A stretch of 64,000 bases of DNA from Poriferisodalis sp026713105 (GTDB lineage Bacteria > Actinomycetota > Acidimicrobiia > Acidimicrobiales > Poriferisodalaceae): positions 1,054,001-1,118,000 of the forward strand of contig OZ220472.1 of NCBI GenBank assembly GCA_965115995.1. The letters run 5' to 3'. Each line of letters opens with the position of its first letter. Within the stretch, counting starts at the first letter, position 1. Shown in pieces: positions 56,774-64,000 of this stretch. The notes beneath the pieces were generated by a model, which was not told where the DNA came from, did no database searches, and saw only the letters and a list, made by a program, of their open reading frames with translations. A program made the position numbers and the translations under genes.

Positions 56774-58231
56774 ATGAAGCTTCAGTCCCGATGGCTCGCT
56801 GTCGTGTTCACATTTGTGCTGCTTGCGAGTTCGTGCACCACGCGTGACGACGAGACCTCCACGACGCAAGCCCCGACCCCCACGGCCGCTGAGGTCGAGC
56901 CAGAGGCCGAAGCCCCGGAGCCGACCGAGCCGGAAGCGGAGTCGGATGCCCCGGAGCCGACCGAGCCGGAAGCGGAGTCGGATGCCCCGGCGCCGACCGA
57001 ACCCGAGATTCCGGCCGAGACTCCCGAGGCAACCGATATCGGGATCACCGAAACCGAGATTCGTGTCGGCGTCATCGCCGACATCGACACGCCCATCAGC
57101 CCAGGGTTGAGCCAGCCGCTCCATGATGCTGTGCAGGCGTGGGTCGACACGGTCAACGCCAGCGGTGGAGTTGCAGGCCGCCAGATCGTGCTGACCACGT
57201 ACGACTCGAGACTGAACCCGGACGAAGCAGCCAACATGGTGCTCGAGGCATGCCAGAACGAGTTTGCGCTCATCGGAGCTGGCATGTTCGTGCTGTTGAA
57301 CCCAGCGCCGCTCATCGAGTGCGCCGACATCAACGGCGACCCGACCGGCCTGCCGGACATCTCATCGCTCTCGATCAGTCCTGGCCAAGGTGCGTCGCCG
57401 ACCACGTTCTCGATACTCGTGTCCGGCCGGGATTTCAAGGCGAGTGAGCCGACCTACAACGTCGTCTTGTATCCGGCTGACTACGTCGAAGCGTTCCTTG
57501 GCGACCAAACTCCGAAGCTGCTCGTCACCGAGCCTGGTGTGCCTGGCGTTCGACCTGGGGCTGTCGCGACCTCGAATGCCTACGCGCAAGCCCGAGGCTG
57601 GGAAACCGCAGGTGTCATGACCGTCCTCGATGCTGCACCGCAGTCCGAGATGATCCCGGTCGTCAACCTGATTCGTGAGCAAGGTGTGAACGTCGTCTAC
57701 AGCGTGAGCATTAGCGTCGCCAAGGTCATGGCCGAAGCCCGTGTCCAGGGGGTCGACGTGGACTCGATCGCGTGGATATGTACCCAGCAGTGCTTTAGCC
57801 CCTTCTTTGCAAACGCCTTCGGCGAGGTAGCCGACGGGCTCCTGACGTCGCCGGCGAGCCTTCCCTGGACGGATGCCGAGCACCCTGCGATCGCCCAGTA
57901 TTTGGCTGCGGTCGATCCGATGCAGATCTCGGCCAACGGCGTGCTGGCCTTCGCAGCTGGCAAGAGCTTCGAAGAATTGGTCGCCACGATCGTCTCGGAG
58001 CACGGCATCAACGGCCTGACTCGCGCCAGCCTGCTTGAGCACCTGAGGACTGGCCCTGAAATTGCTGCCGCCGGCATTGTCGGTGATGGAGCCGTCCTCG
58101 GGGTGCCGAGCAAGTGCTGGGTGACGACCCAGCTGGTCGATGGCGCCTACCAACGAGTCGATCCTGCAAGTCCGGGCGAACTCAATTGCGACCCTGACAT
58201 CGTGTATCAGGTCGTCAATCCGACGGAATAG
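56774..58231 (+). CDS. LivK-type substrate-binding lipoprotein
   Basis: 485 residues from ATG 56774. Signal peptide MKLQSRWLAVVFTFVLLASSC with the lipid-attached Cys21. An acidic Pro/Glu/Thr linker (residues 24-95) is built from a repeated 12-residue unit. The periplasmic-binding fold type I follows (EIRVGVIADIDTPISPGL, GRQIVLTTYDSRLNPDEAAN, ACQNEFALIGAGMF). It captures the ligand for the fused Liv-type transporter. It has its own promoter. Confidence 0.9.
   Translation: MKLQSRWLAVVFTFVLLASSCTTRDDETSTTQAPTPTAAEVEPEAEAPEPTEPEAESDAPEPTEPEAESDAPAPTEPEIPAETPEATDIGITETEIRVGVIADIDTPISPGLSQPLHDAVQAWVDTVNASGGVAGRQIVLTTYDSRLNPDEAANMVLEACQNEFALIGAGMFVLLNPAPLIECADINGDPTGLPDISSLSISPGQGASPTTFSILVSGRDFKASEPTYNVVLYPADYVEAFLGDQTPKLLVTEPGVPGVRPGAVATSNAYAQARGWETAGVMTVLDAAPQSEMIPVVNLIREQGVNVVYSVSISVAKVMAEARVQGVDVDSIAWICTQQCFSPFFANAFGEVADGLLTSPASLPWTDAEHPAIAQYLAAVDPMQISANGVLAFAAGKSFEELVATIVSEHGINGLTRASLLEHLRTGPEIAAAGIVGDGAVLGVPSKCWVTTQLVDGAYQRVDPASPGELNCDPDIVYQVVNPTE
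56912..56983 (+). repeat. Two exact tandem copies of a 36-bp unit inside the lipoprotein linker
   Basis: Copy 1 is 56912-56947 and copy 2 is 56948-56983, identical; a partial third copy follows from 56984. Each encodes APEPTEPEAESD. The unit lengthens the unstructured tether between membrane anchor and binding domain and is prone to copy-number change by slippage. Confidence 0.9.
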
Positions 58232-58327
58232 AAGGGCCCGGTTTTCTTCCTAGGCTCACGAGGATGACCTGCAAGCCCAATTCGTGGCCACCGCGGTCCT
58301 GCGCCAGATTCCGGCAGGGGACGCTGA

Positions 58328-59044
58328 ATGAGTGAACGGCCTAGCGAGAAGATCTCGCTCGGCGAAGCGGCATACCTCCGCCTTCGCGCTGACATCATGT
58401 CGTGCCGCCTGGCACCTGGTTCTCGTCCTACAGAACGGCAACTCGCGGAGATGACTGGCTTTGGGGCGTCACCGATTCGCAGTGCGTTGACGCGCTTGGA
58501 CCACGAGGGACTCGTTGTGACCATGCCGCGCAAGGGCTACCAAGTCAGGCCGCTCACGCTGCGCTCGATCGAAAACCTGTTCGACGTGTGGTCGTTGATC
58601 GGTCCTGAGATCTTCAGGAGGGGCGTAGTGGCTGCCAGCGCCGAGCAGCACGCAGAGATCGTTCGGTTGACTCAATCGATCGGCGACGCCCGGGCTCGGC
58701 CGGAAAGACTGAACGAAATTGCTGAACGCGTCACCCGGATTCTGGCGGAAGCCACTGCGAACGACCATTTGGTGTACATCCACGATCGGTTGTCAGCCGA
58801 CATGGCCCGCGTATGGATGCTGGTGCTCGATCGCGATCCCGATGCGGCAGTGCTGATGTCATCGCCGGAGCATTTCGATCGCATTGCGGAGCGTGACGGT
58901 GAGGCGCTCGTAGACACCGTTCGACACATCATTGCCTCGTTTCGCGATCGTGTACTTGACATCGTCAGGCAATCTCCATCGGTGGTCGATGCCGAGATCG
59001 TCGTCAGGCCCTCCGATGCATCTACGCCAGTTGCAGTGTTCTAA
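58328..59044 (+). CDS. GntR-family (FCD-type) transcriptional regulator
   Basis: 238 residues. N-terminal winged helix: SLGEAAYLRLRADIMSCRLA, then ERQLAEMTGFGASPIRSALT and LDHEGLVVTMPRKGYQV. The C-terminal helical FCD-like domain binds an organic acid effector. It lies after the lipoprotein gene and before a small membrane protein. It may control the transporter or the divergent operon at 50765. Confidence 0.87.
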   Translation: MSERPSEKISLGEAAYLRLRADIMSCRLAPGSRPTERQLAEMTGFGASPIRSALTRLDHEGLVVTMPRKGYQVRPLTLRSIENLFDVWSLIGPEIFRRGVVAASAEQHAEIVRLTQSIGDARARPERLNEIAERVTRILAEATANDHLVYIHDRLSADMARVWMLVLDRDPDAAVLMSSPEHFDRIAERDGEALVDTVRHIIASFRDRVLDIVRQSPSVVDAEIVVRPSDASTPVAVF

Positions 59045-59056
59045 GAGGGGAACAGC

Positions 59057-59479
59057 ATGGCCGGACCATCATCACAACCTCCCGCCGACACTTCGTCGAA
59101 GGTCGACGCAGCCAGCGAAGACTCGTCGCGGCTCGGGGAGTTTGAAGCGGACATCCGTCGCCTCGGCGTCAAGGGCGGTGAGGCCGAGCCCGAGCGAAAG
59201 CTTGCGATCCTCGGGTTTCTGTTGGTGCTCGCAGGTCTCGTTGTGTCGATTGTGGCCCTGATTTCAGTTCGAAGTGCCGCTTCCGAGCTTGCTCAGGGTG
59301 ATGGGCTTGCGCTTTTGGTGCTGGGCGTGGGCGTTGCGCTCGTTGGGACGGTGTTGTGGGCCCGGTACTCGTTGTCGCGCTACCTGCGGTACTGGCTCGT
59401 CCGGCAGATCTTCGAAACACGCACTCAAACCGACCAGATCGTCGAGGCAGTCAACCGGCAAGGTTCCAACACGCCTTGA
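59057..59479 (+). CDS. Small two-helix membrane protein, function unknown
   Basis: 140 residues, 12 bp after the GntR stop. The N-terminal 45 residues are hydrophilic. Two hydrophobic helices follow (about 48-70, LAILGFLLVLAGLVVSIVAL, and 80-101, DGLALLVLGVGVALVGTVLW), then a basic segment and a C-terminal helix RQIFETRTQTDQIVEAVN. No family is recognised. Confidence 0.6.
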   Translation: MAGPSSQPPADTSSKVDAASEDSSRLGEFEADIRRLGVKGGEAEPERKLAILGFLLVLAGLVVSIVALISVRSAASELAQGDGLALLVLGVGVALVGTVLWARYSLSRYLRYWLVRQIFETRTQTDQIVEAVNRQGSNTP

Positions 59480-59562
59480 GCTAGTGGCGAGGACTGATTC
59501 GGCAACGTCCTCCATGCGCTAACGATCACTGCTCCGACAGCATTCCCGTCTGACATGACGGG

Positions 59563-59606
59563 TTGACCTCGCACGTTTCGGAGGCTAAGTTCACGTGAAA
59601 TTTCAC
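59563..59606 (+). promoter_or_regulatory. Promoter with two overlapping palindromes
   Basis: -35 TTGACC (59563-59568), a 17-bp spacer, -10 TAAGTT (59586-59591). Overlapping and following the -10 are TTCACGTGAA (59590-59599) and GTGAAATTTCAC (59595-59606), both perfect palindromes. A repressor there would block initiation of the gene at 59640. Confidence 0.55.
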
Positions 59607-59639
59607 TGCTGGCGACTGATGTATTTCTGGGAGGTACTG

Positions 59640-60047
59640 ATGGTTGCAGCATTCACGCCGGTTCGCGACGCCCGAGCCGAAGATCAGGCGCAGGGCGCAC
59701 AATCGGGATCGTTCGCAGACCTGCTCACGCGGCTTGACAAGGTCGATCTTCACACGTGCGACGGCGAGCCGACGATCTTTGCGTCCACACCGTGGACGGA
59801 AACGTCGGTCGCAATGATCAGCTCCGTCGAACCTGTGGCAGATTGCGCACCCGACTCGCCAAATTTGCGGTATGTACTCGAAGTCGCCCTCGCCCTCGAC
59901 GCCTTGGCGAAGTGGTCGTCGGCGCACGAAGCTGCCGCGCCCACGCCGGCCGAGGCCGTTGCGGCCGTCGTCGACTATGCCACCTTCGGCGGCTTCCTCA
60001 CATGTGAACACGAGTCGTGGACGAGCCGTTGCTTGCGGTCACGCTGA
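59640..60047 (+). CDS. Small protein of unknown function
   Basis: 135 residues from ATG 59640 (MVAAFTPVRDARAEDQAQGA), chosen for GGGAGGT just upstream. It contains LTRLDKVDLHTCDGEPTIFA and VLEVALALDALAKWSSAH, with four Cys (in HTCDG, ADCAP, LTCEH, SRCL). The third and fourth are near the C-terminus. It is not a recognised family. It has its own regulated promoter. Confidence 0.5.
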   Translation: MVAAFTPVRDARAEDQAQGAQSGSFADLLTRLDKVDLHTCDGEPTIFASTPWTETSVAMISSVEPVADCAPDSPNLRYVLEVALALDALAKWSSAHEAAAPTPAEAVAAVVDYATFGGFLTCEHESWTSRCLRSR

Positions 60048-60129
60048 GCAGTTTCCCTTTTGTCGATCTCTCTCACCACGTCCCGGCCTCTCACGTACTC
60101 GAACGCGACGACTGGCAGTTCAGAAGCGG

Positions 60130-61110
60130 TCATGGGCCAGCCTGGACGACCACCTTTCCCATTGTTCGGCGGTGCGCGAGATCGTCGAATGCCTGCCTGG
60201 CTGCGTCGAATGCATATGGCGGATGCACCACCGGGTCGATCTTTCCGGCGTCGGCCAGTTTGGTGAGTTCCTCGACGTGGCGGCGCCTGGCGGAGGGATC
60301 CCTCGCGACTGTGCCTCCCCAGAAGACGCCGACGATCGAGTAGTTCTTGAGCAGCGCGTGATTCATCGGTGAGTCGGGGATCGTGCCGCCGGCGAAGCCG
60401 ACAATCAGGAGGCGGCCCCCGTATGCCATACAGCGTCGAGCGTGGTGGAACGTGTCGCCGCCCACGACCTCGTAGCACACGTCGACACCACCGCCCGACA
60501 ACTCACGGACTTCGTCGACGAAGTCGGGTCGGGCTTGGTAGTCGATCGCGTAATCAGCACCAATGTCCTTGCAGAACTGCACTTTCTCAGACCCACCGGC
60601 CACTGCGATGACTGTGGCGCCTGCAGCCTTGGCGAGGTCGATCGCTGCGGTTCCCACGCCCCCAGCGGCGGCGGTGATCAGGACCGTTTCGCCCTCCTGC
60701 AAGCGGGCTCGCTCATTGAAAGCAAACCAGGTCGTGGGATAGTTCACCAGCAACGCTGTCGTCTGGGCGGCACTGAGCGACTCGGGAGCCGCGAAGACCT
60801 GCGTAGCCACCGAGACCGCAGACTCGGCGATGCCGGCACCGTCTTGAGTCATGACACGACCACCTACCTCGAAGCCTGTGACACCGTTGCCGAGTGCTGA
60901 GACACGCCCGACGACCGATTCACACGGTGAGAACGGCGGGTCCGCCTTGACCTGATACTTGCCCTGCGCCTTGAGAACCTCCGGGAACGCGACACCAATC
61001 GCTTCGACGTCGATGGCGAGTTCACCGTGGCCGGGTGTCGGGGTCTCGATCTCATCGAGTGACAGGTCAGTCCACGGGTTGCCGATGTCGTGCATTTGCC
61101 AAGTGCGCAT
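60130..61110 (-). CDS. NADPH:quinone oxidoreductase-like medium-chain dehydrogenase
   Basis: 326 residues from ATG 61110 (MRTWQMHDIGNPWTDLSLDE). MDR fold without zinc ligands: VAFPEVLKAQGKYQVKADPP, FSPCESVVGRVSALGNGV, ITAAAGGVGTAAIDLAKAAG (NADPH site) and CYEVVGGDTFHHARRC. It reduces quinones or enones, or dehydrogenates a small alcohol. It is divergent from the RutE-like gene. Confidence 0.88.
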   Translation of the reverse strand: MRTWQMHDIGNPWTDLSLDEIETPTPGHGELAIDVEAIGVAFPEVLKAQGKYQVKADPPFSPCESVVGRVSALGNGVTGFEVGGRVMTQDGAGIAESAVSVATQVFAAPESLSAAQTTALLVNYPTTWFAFNERARLQEGETVLITAAAGGVGTAAIDLAKAAGATVIAVAGGSEKVQFCKDIGADYAIDYQARPDFVDEVRELSGGGVDVCYEVVGGDTFHHARRCMAYGGRLLIVGFAGGTIPDSPMNHALLKNYSIVGVFWGGTVARDPSARRRHVEELTKLADAGKIDPVVHPPYAFDAARQAFDDLAHRRTMGKVVVQAGP

Positions 61111-61360
61111 GGTGTGCCTCAGATTTGGAGTTCGGTGGTCAGGAATCGCAATCCCGCCCTTGTGTGCAATATGTCGGCGACCGCGGCGACAGCGATCACT
61201 GCCAAATCCGCCGAGAGTGCCGTTGCTGGTTTCATGGCTACAAACCGACGTCAAAATATCGACACTTTCGGCTGCTCGCGTCCGTAACAGTGTAATGTCC
61301 ACGTGGTTTCTGAGGCGGGGTTCGCGCCCGAGAAGGATCCACTCGAAAATGGAGGGCCTC

Positions 61361-61951
61361 ATGACCAGGGTCGACCCGGCAACGCTGGACCAGCTGCTCC
61401 TCGCAGCGCGCTCCCACAAGATGTTCAGTTCGAGAGCGGTGACCGAGGCGAAGCTGCGCGAGCTCTACGAGCTCGCAAAGTACGCGCCGACGTCGATGAA
61501 CTGTTGCCCGATGCGTGTTGTCTTCGTGACCTCGGAAGAGGAGAAGGCCAAGGTCGTCTCGGCCGTGGTCCCCCCGAATGCGCCCAAGACCGAGTCCGCT
61601 CCGGTGACCGCCATCGTTGCGTATGACCTTGAATTTCACGAGCGGCTCTCGACACTGGCGCCGCATGTACCGGACCCCTCCCCGTTCACTTCGATGCCGG
61701 AGTCGGTGCGCGCCGCCCATGCGCTCCGCAATTCGTCACTGCAAGGCGCCTTCTTGATGGTCGCTGCGCGAGCGGTGGGGCTTGACTGCGGACCGATGTC
61801 AGGATTCGACCACGAACGGATTGACGAGTTGTTCTTCGCTGGAACCGCGTATCGGTCGAATTTCTTGTTGAACCTCGGGTACGGCACCGGCGAAGGGCTG
61901 CACGAGCTTCGGCCCCGTCTCGACTTCGACGACGCCTGCCGCATCGTTTGA
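61361..61951 (+). CDS. RutE-like nitroreductase-family reductase (malonic semialdehyde reductase type)
   Basis: 196 residues from ATG 61361, preceded by GGAGGG; ATG 61349 is in frame but lies within that ribosome-binding site. The sequence follows RutE closely: AKYAPTSMNCCPMRVVFVTS, APVTAIVAYDLEFHERL, ALRNSSLQGAFLMVAARAVG and LDCGPMSGFDHERIDELFFA. FMN-dependent; in the rut pathway it reduces malonic semialdehyde to 3-hydroxypropionate. No other rut gene is near, so another aldehyde or nitro substrate is possible. Confidence 0.85.
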   Translation: MTRVDPATLDQLLLAARSHKMFSSRAVTEAKLRELYELAKYAPTSMNCCPMRVVFVTSEEEKAKVVSAVVPPNAPKTESAPVTAIVAYDLEFHERLSTLAPHVPDPSPFTSMPESVRAAHALRNSSLQGAFLMVAARAVGLDCGPMSGFDHERIDELFFAGTAYRSNFLLNLGYGTGEGLHELRPRLDFDDACRIV

Positions 61952-61974
61952 GCCGCAGCTGTCGCCGACATTGT

Positions 61975-61989
61975 CTGAACGCCGTTCAG
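61975..61989. terminator. Hairpin between convergent genes
   Basis: CTGAAC-GCC-GTTCAG, a 6-bp stem with a 3-nt loop, sits in the 45 bp between the RutE-like and MarR stops. No T-run follows; weak bidirectional terminator candidate. Confidence 0.35.
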
Positions 61990-61996
61990 CGGTGCT

Positions 61997-62524
61997 TCAG
62001 TGCGCGTGGTCGGTTGCGTCAGCGCCGAGCGCGGCACTGGAAATGGGGGGATAGTCGCCCCAGTCGGCATACGCGACAGTCCGAAATGCTTCGAACAATT
62101 CGGATCCGAACCGTTCCGCAAGCTCGTGTTCGAGCGCGCTCATCAAGCGTAGATAGACGTCTGTGCCGTCCGCATGAGTGGGAATTATGTCCACGACGGT
62201 CGCGCGCCCATCGGTTGGGTCGGGCCTGACCTGCAACGCTCCCGTCTCGACGAGTTGATTGATCAGGAGGTGCACAGCCTGCCGGCTCATGTCCAGCTTT
62301 TCGGCCAGTCGGATGGGGCGGTGTTCGCCGAGGCTGACGTGGGCCAGCAGCATTGCCTGGGACCGCCCCAGCGTCGGGATTCCCAGCGCCTGAGTGTTCT
62401 CCTCCATGGCGCACATCCACCACTCGACCATGCGCATGAGACGCAGGCCCAAGACGCCCTCGTCAAGAGCCGGGATTGTGTCCAGACGTCTTCGATCAGT
62501 CGTGGGCTGGCTCTTGCCGGTCAT
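61997..62524 (-). CDS. MarR-family transcriptional regulator
   Basis: 175 residues from ATG 62524 (MTGKSQPTTDRRRLDTIPAL). Winged helix: TLGRSQAMLLAHVSLGEHRP, IRLAEKLDMSRQAVHLLINQ and the wing DPTDGRATVVDIIPT. It senses a small aromatic or lipophilic ligand. A nearby imperfect palindrome at 63027-63043, upstream of the ABM gene, is a plausible target. Confidence 0.87.
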   Translation of the reverse strand: MTGKSQPTTDRRRLDTIPALDEGVLGLRLMRMVEWWMCAMEENTQALGIPTLGRSQAMLLAHVSLGEHRPIRLAEKLDMSRQAVHLLINQLVETGALQVRPDPTDGRATVVDIIPTHADGTDVYLRLMSALEHELAERFGSELFEAFRTVAYADWGDYPPISSAALGADATDHAH

Positions 62525-62656
62525 CGGGAGCGTTCCTCTTTGATGGCCCGAAGGCACCGTACCGCGACGGGTGGAGCGACTTTGGCGGCGAGGCCAAGAT
62601 CAGCTCCGAGGCGTGATCGTATCGTCGAGTGATATGACGGAATGGGTCGGCTCGGG

Positions 62657-62947
62657 TCAGTCGACGACGTTGGCGACGTAGACCGTCGGCGGGCCGTCGA
62701 CGAGCGGCATGAGTGCGGGCAAGAGTTCTTTGGCGAGGTCTGAGTCGTTGTGAGCGTCGAGGGCCGCTTTGGAGGTGTAGATCTCAGACGCGATCACCAG
62801 GTCGGAGTTTTCAATACTGAGGGCGACGACGAAGCTGTGGCATTCGGGGTCATGGAGCAGTGTTTTCCTGCCCGCGTCAGCCCACACCCTCGCCAGCTCT
62901 TCTCCCTTTCCGGGCTGTGCCGTCGCAATGATCGTTGCACCAATCAC
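62657..62947 (-). CDS. Antibiotic-biosynthesis-monooxygenase (ABM) domain protein
   Basis: 96 residues from GTG 62947, preceded by AGGAGGAG. ABM ferredoxin-like dimer pattern: GATIIATAQPGKGEELARVW, HSFVVALSIENSDLVIASEI, then SKAALDAHNDSDLAKELLPA. Such small cofactorless enzymes oxidise quinol-like compounds or act as helper subunits. It lies 132 bp upstream of the MarR start on the same strand. Confidence 0.82.
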   Translation of the reverse strand: MIGATIIATAQPGKGEELARVWADAGRKTLLHDPECHSFVVALSIENSDLVIASEIYTSKAALDAHNDSDLAKELLPALMPLVDGPPTVYVANVVD

Positions 62948-63026
62948 GGTTCTCCTCCTGTTCGCTCACGCAGTCCGAGTGAGCTGTGGCGGCGCGTCAC
63001 CCTCTGATGACCGCATGTGTTCTGAA

Positions 63027-63043
63027 TGTTAAGTTACTTGACA
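63027..63043. promoter_or_regulatory. Imperfect palindrome TGTTAAG-TTA-CTTGACA, candidate MarR-type operator
   Basis: Seven-bp arms with one mismatch and a 3-bp spacer, 80 bp upstream of the ABM start. The size fits MarR sites and a MarR gene is next door. It also contains TTGACA (63038-63043) on the plus strand, without a matching -10. Confidence 0.4.
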
Positions 63044-63150
63044 GTGTGATCTGGGGTGATGCAGACGCGCCGTTGGGCAATCGGCTGTTCCTCGGCTGCC
63101 ACAAAAACATCGTCGACGACTGGGATGTACTGGGCCTGCGGCGCACCGGG
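63043..63150 (+). pseudogene. Remnant of an acyl-CoA dehydrogenase-fold flavin monooxygenase
   Basis: One plus-strand frame reads VIWGDADAPLGNRLFLG, then CHKNIVDDWDVLGLRRTG. The segment DDWDVLGLRxTG is a hallmark of group D flavin monooxygenases and ACADs (compare DDTWHSLGLRGTG in the gene at 38498). The frame decays straight after and has no start before it, so only the middle of a lost gene remains. Confidence 0.45.
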
Positions 63151-63211
63151 CGGCCCACCCCGAAACCAACATGCTTCCGTGGGCGCTCGACTAGCTCGAG
63201 TAAGCCCAACC

Positions 63212-63241
63212 CTGACCACTCTGAGATGTATCGTATATAAT
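63212..63241 (+). promoter_or_regulatory. Promoter of the right-edge alpha/beta hydrolase
   Basis: -35 CTGACC (63212-63217), an 18-bp spacer, consensus -10 TATAAT (63236-63241). ATGTAT occurs as a direct repeat across the -10 region, a possible regulator site. The start codon at 63336 is about 90 bp downstream. Confidence 0.55.
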
Positions 63242-63335
63242 GTATTATCACGCGAGTGCCTGACCGTGCTGGCTGGGGCCGCATCACCCAAGAAGGTGAG
63301 GCAGCGGCGCCGCAACATCCAAGAGGAGACAGTCC

Positions 63336-64000
63336 ATGTCGATCTGGACAGACTTGATGGGGCACGCGTTCCGCGTGGATCAGGTGGATGCGAACGGCGT
63401 TTCCACGCGGAGCATGATCATGGGAGAGGGACCACCAGTCATATTCCTCCATGGCATCACGGGGCATCTCGAAGCGTGGATCCCACCAGCACCCCACTAT
63501 GCGGAGCAGTTCGAGGTCCACCTGATCGACATGCTGGGACACGGCTACACCGGCAAGCCGGGAGAGGCATACACCATCGAACGTATGGGGATCCACGTGT
63601 TGGACTACATGGACGCGCAGGGCATGGACAAAGCTCATCTGTGCGGTCTGTCACTGGGCGGGTGGGTCACGGGGTGGCTCCTGTCCACACAGGGCGACCG
63701 GTTCCTGCGCTCCACGATGGTGGTGCCGGCCGGAAATCCCGACTTCAACAAACCTGAGATCGCCGCCATGGTGCGCGACAAGACGATTGCCGCCGTCATG
63801 TCCGACGACCGCGAGTTCACTCGTGCCCGGCTCCTACAGGTCGTTGTGGACGAGGACGTGCTGACTGAGGAGCTGGTCGACGTCCGTTACAAGATCTACC
63901 ACGAGCCTGAGTTCCGAGCCGGTCTCGACAACATCCTCCAGAACGCCGACTTGGACGTCTACGCCAAGTACATGCTGAGCGAGGAGCGTCTTGCTCTCAT
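63336..64000 (+). CDS. Alpha/beta hydrolase (meta-cleavage-product hydrolase-like), C-terminus off the right edge
   Basis: 221 codons seen from ATG 63336 (MSIWTDLMGHAFRVDQVDAN), with AAGAGGAGA upstream. Oxyanion loop VIFLHGITGHLEAWI, loop IDMLGHGYTGKPG, nucleophile elbow CGLSLGGWVTG (Ser near residue 107). The acid and catalytic His lie beyond the edge. It resembles the MhpC/BphD group, which hydrolyses ring-fission products, in keeping with the dioxygenases in this window. Confidence 0.85.
   Translation, partial: MSIWTDLMGHAFRVDQVDANGVSTRSMIMGEGPPVIFLHGITGHLEAWIPPAPHYAEQFEVHLIDMLGHGYTGKPGEAYTIERMGIHVLDYMDAQGMDKAHLCGLSLGGWVTGWLLSTQGDRFLRSTMVVPAGNPDFNKPEIAAMVRDKTIAAVMSDDREFTRARLLQVVVDEDVLTEELVDVRYKIYHEPEFRAGLDNILQNADLDVYAKYMLSEERLAL

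Larger units (their letters stand above)
62948..63335. other. Intergenic region of 388 bp holding an operator, an ACAD remnant and a promoter
   Basis: No complete gene fits. It holds the ABM ribosome-binding site, a 17-bp imperfect palindrome (63027-63043), a coding remnant (63043-63150), a strong promoter (63212-63241) and an untranslated leader of about 85 bp before the hydrolase at 63336. Longer open frames on either strand here show no family resemblance. Confidence 0.7.

Noticed and set aside
62997..63638. Minus-strand frame of 213 codons across the right-hand promoter region
   Set aside because: It runs antisense through the hydrolase start and the promoter and has no recognisable domain.

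Overview
The window is GC-rich, densely packed bacterial chromosome. It carries luciferase-like monooxygenases of the FMN/F420 type, DinB/mycothiol-dependent isomerase-type proteins, a PaaX regulator, actinobacterial-style acyl-CoA dehydrogenase pairs and several apparently leaderless promoters. Together these point to an actinomycete, plausibly an Acidimicrobiia-like lineage. That placement is inference: there is no rRNA or other taxonomic marker here. No tRNA, rRNA or CRISPR array was seen.

Almost everything is catabolic: an oxidative degradation island for hydrophobic, aromatic or terpenoid/steroid-like compounds. It holds two Baeyer-Villiger-type flavoproteins, three cytochromes P450, two Rieske oxygenases, two ring-cleavage/VOC proteins, five acyl-CoA dehydrogenase-fold proteins, four luciferase-like monooxygenases, three CoA-transferase genes (two of them tandem double-domain), enoyl-CoA hydratase, several alpha/beta hydrolases and two enolase-superfamily enzymes. 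No single complete pathway can be named from the sequence.

Layout. 1-3.1 kb: a VOC protein, a hydrolase remnant and a BVMO whose start codon was cut off by a 968-bp IS5-type element (TAA target duplication). 3.1-12.1 kb: acyl-CoA dehydrogenases, a SnoaL-like protein, CoA-transferase and enoyl-CoA hydratase (divergent), then an ACAD pair, a Rieske oxygenase and a glutamine-synthetase-like ligase. 12.1-20.1 kb: P450 and hydrolase, TIGR03617 LLM enzyme, Rieske oxygenase, SCO6745-like protein, extradiol dioxygenase and an orphan solute-binding lipoprotein. 20.2-25.5 kb: operon of two P450s and an HsaA-like flavin monooxygenase, next to a BVMO. 25.6-31.1 kb: MazEF-type pair, uridine phosphorylase, enolase-superfamily enzyme, a peroxiredoxin-like gene with an in-frame TGA at the active site (candidate selenoprotein), a TIGR03084 protein and a HicAB-type pair. 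31.2-37.7 kb: operon of molybdopterin oxidoreductase, DszA-type monooxygenase, two DinB proteins and an M28-like peptidase. 37.9-50.8 kb: an uncharacterised two-gene module with toxin-antitoxin architecture, then two facing operons that each contain an LLM monooxygenase and a tandem CoA-transferase. 50.9-59.5 kb: fused Liv-type ABC transporter, PaaX, an enolase-superfamily enzyme, substrate-binding lipoprotein and GntR. 59.6-64 kb: small proteins, quinone oxidoreductase, RutE-like reductase, MarR, an ABM monooxygenase, an ACAD remnant and a hydrolase running off the edge.

The most interesting signals are the candidate selenoprotein (TGA at 29012-29014, minus strand), the IS-decapitated BVMO, the tandem CoA-transferases whose N-terminal halves have lost the catalytic Asp, a near-identical promoter element shared by a Rieske oxygenase and an extradiol dioxygenase, and the small uncharacterised gene pair at 37.9-38.4 kb.
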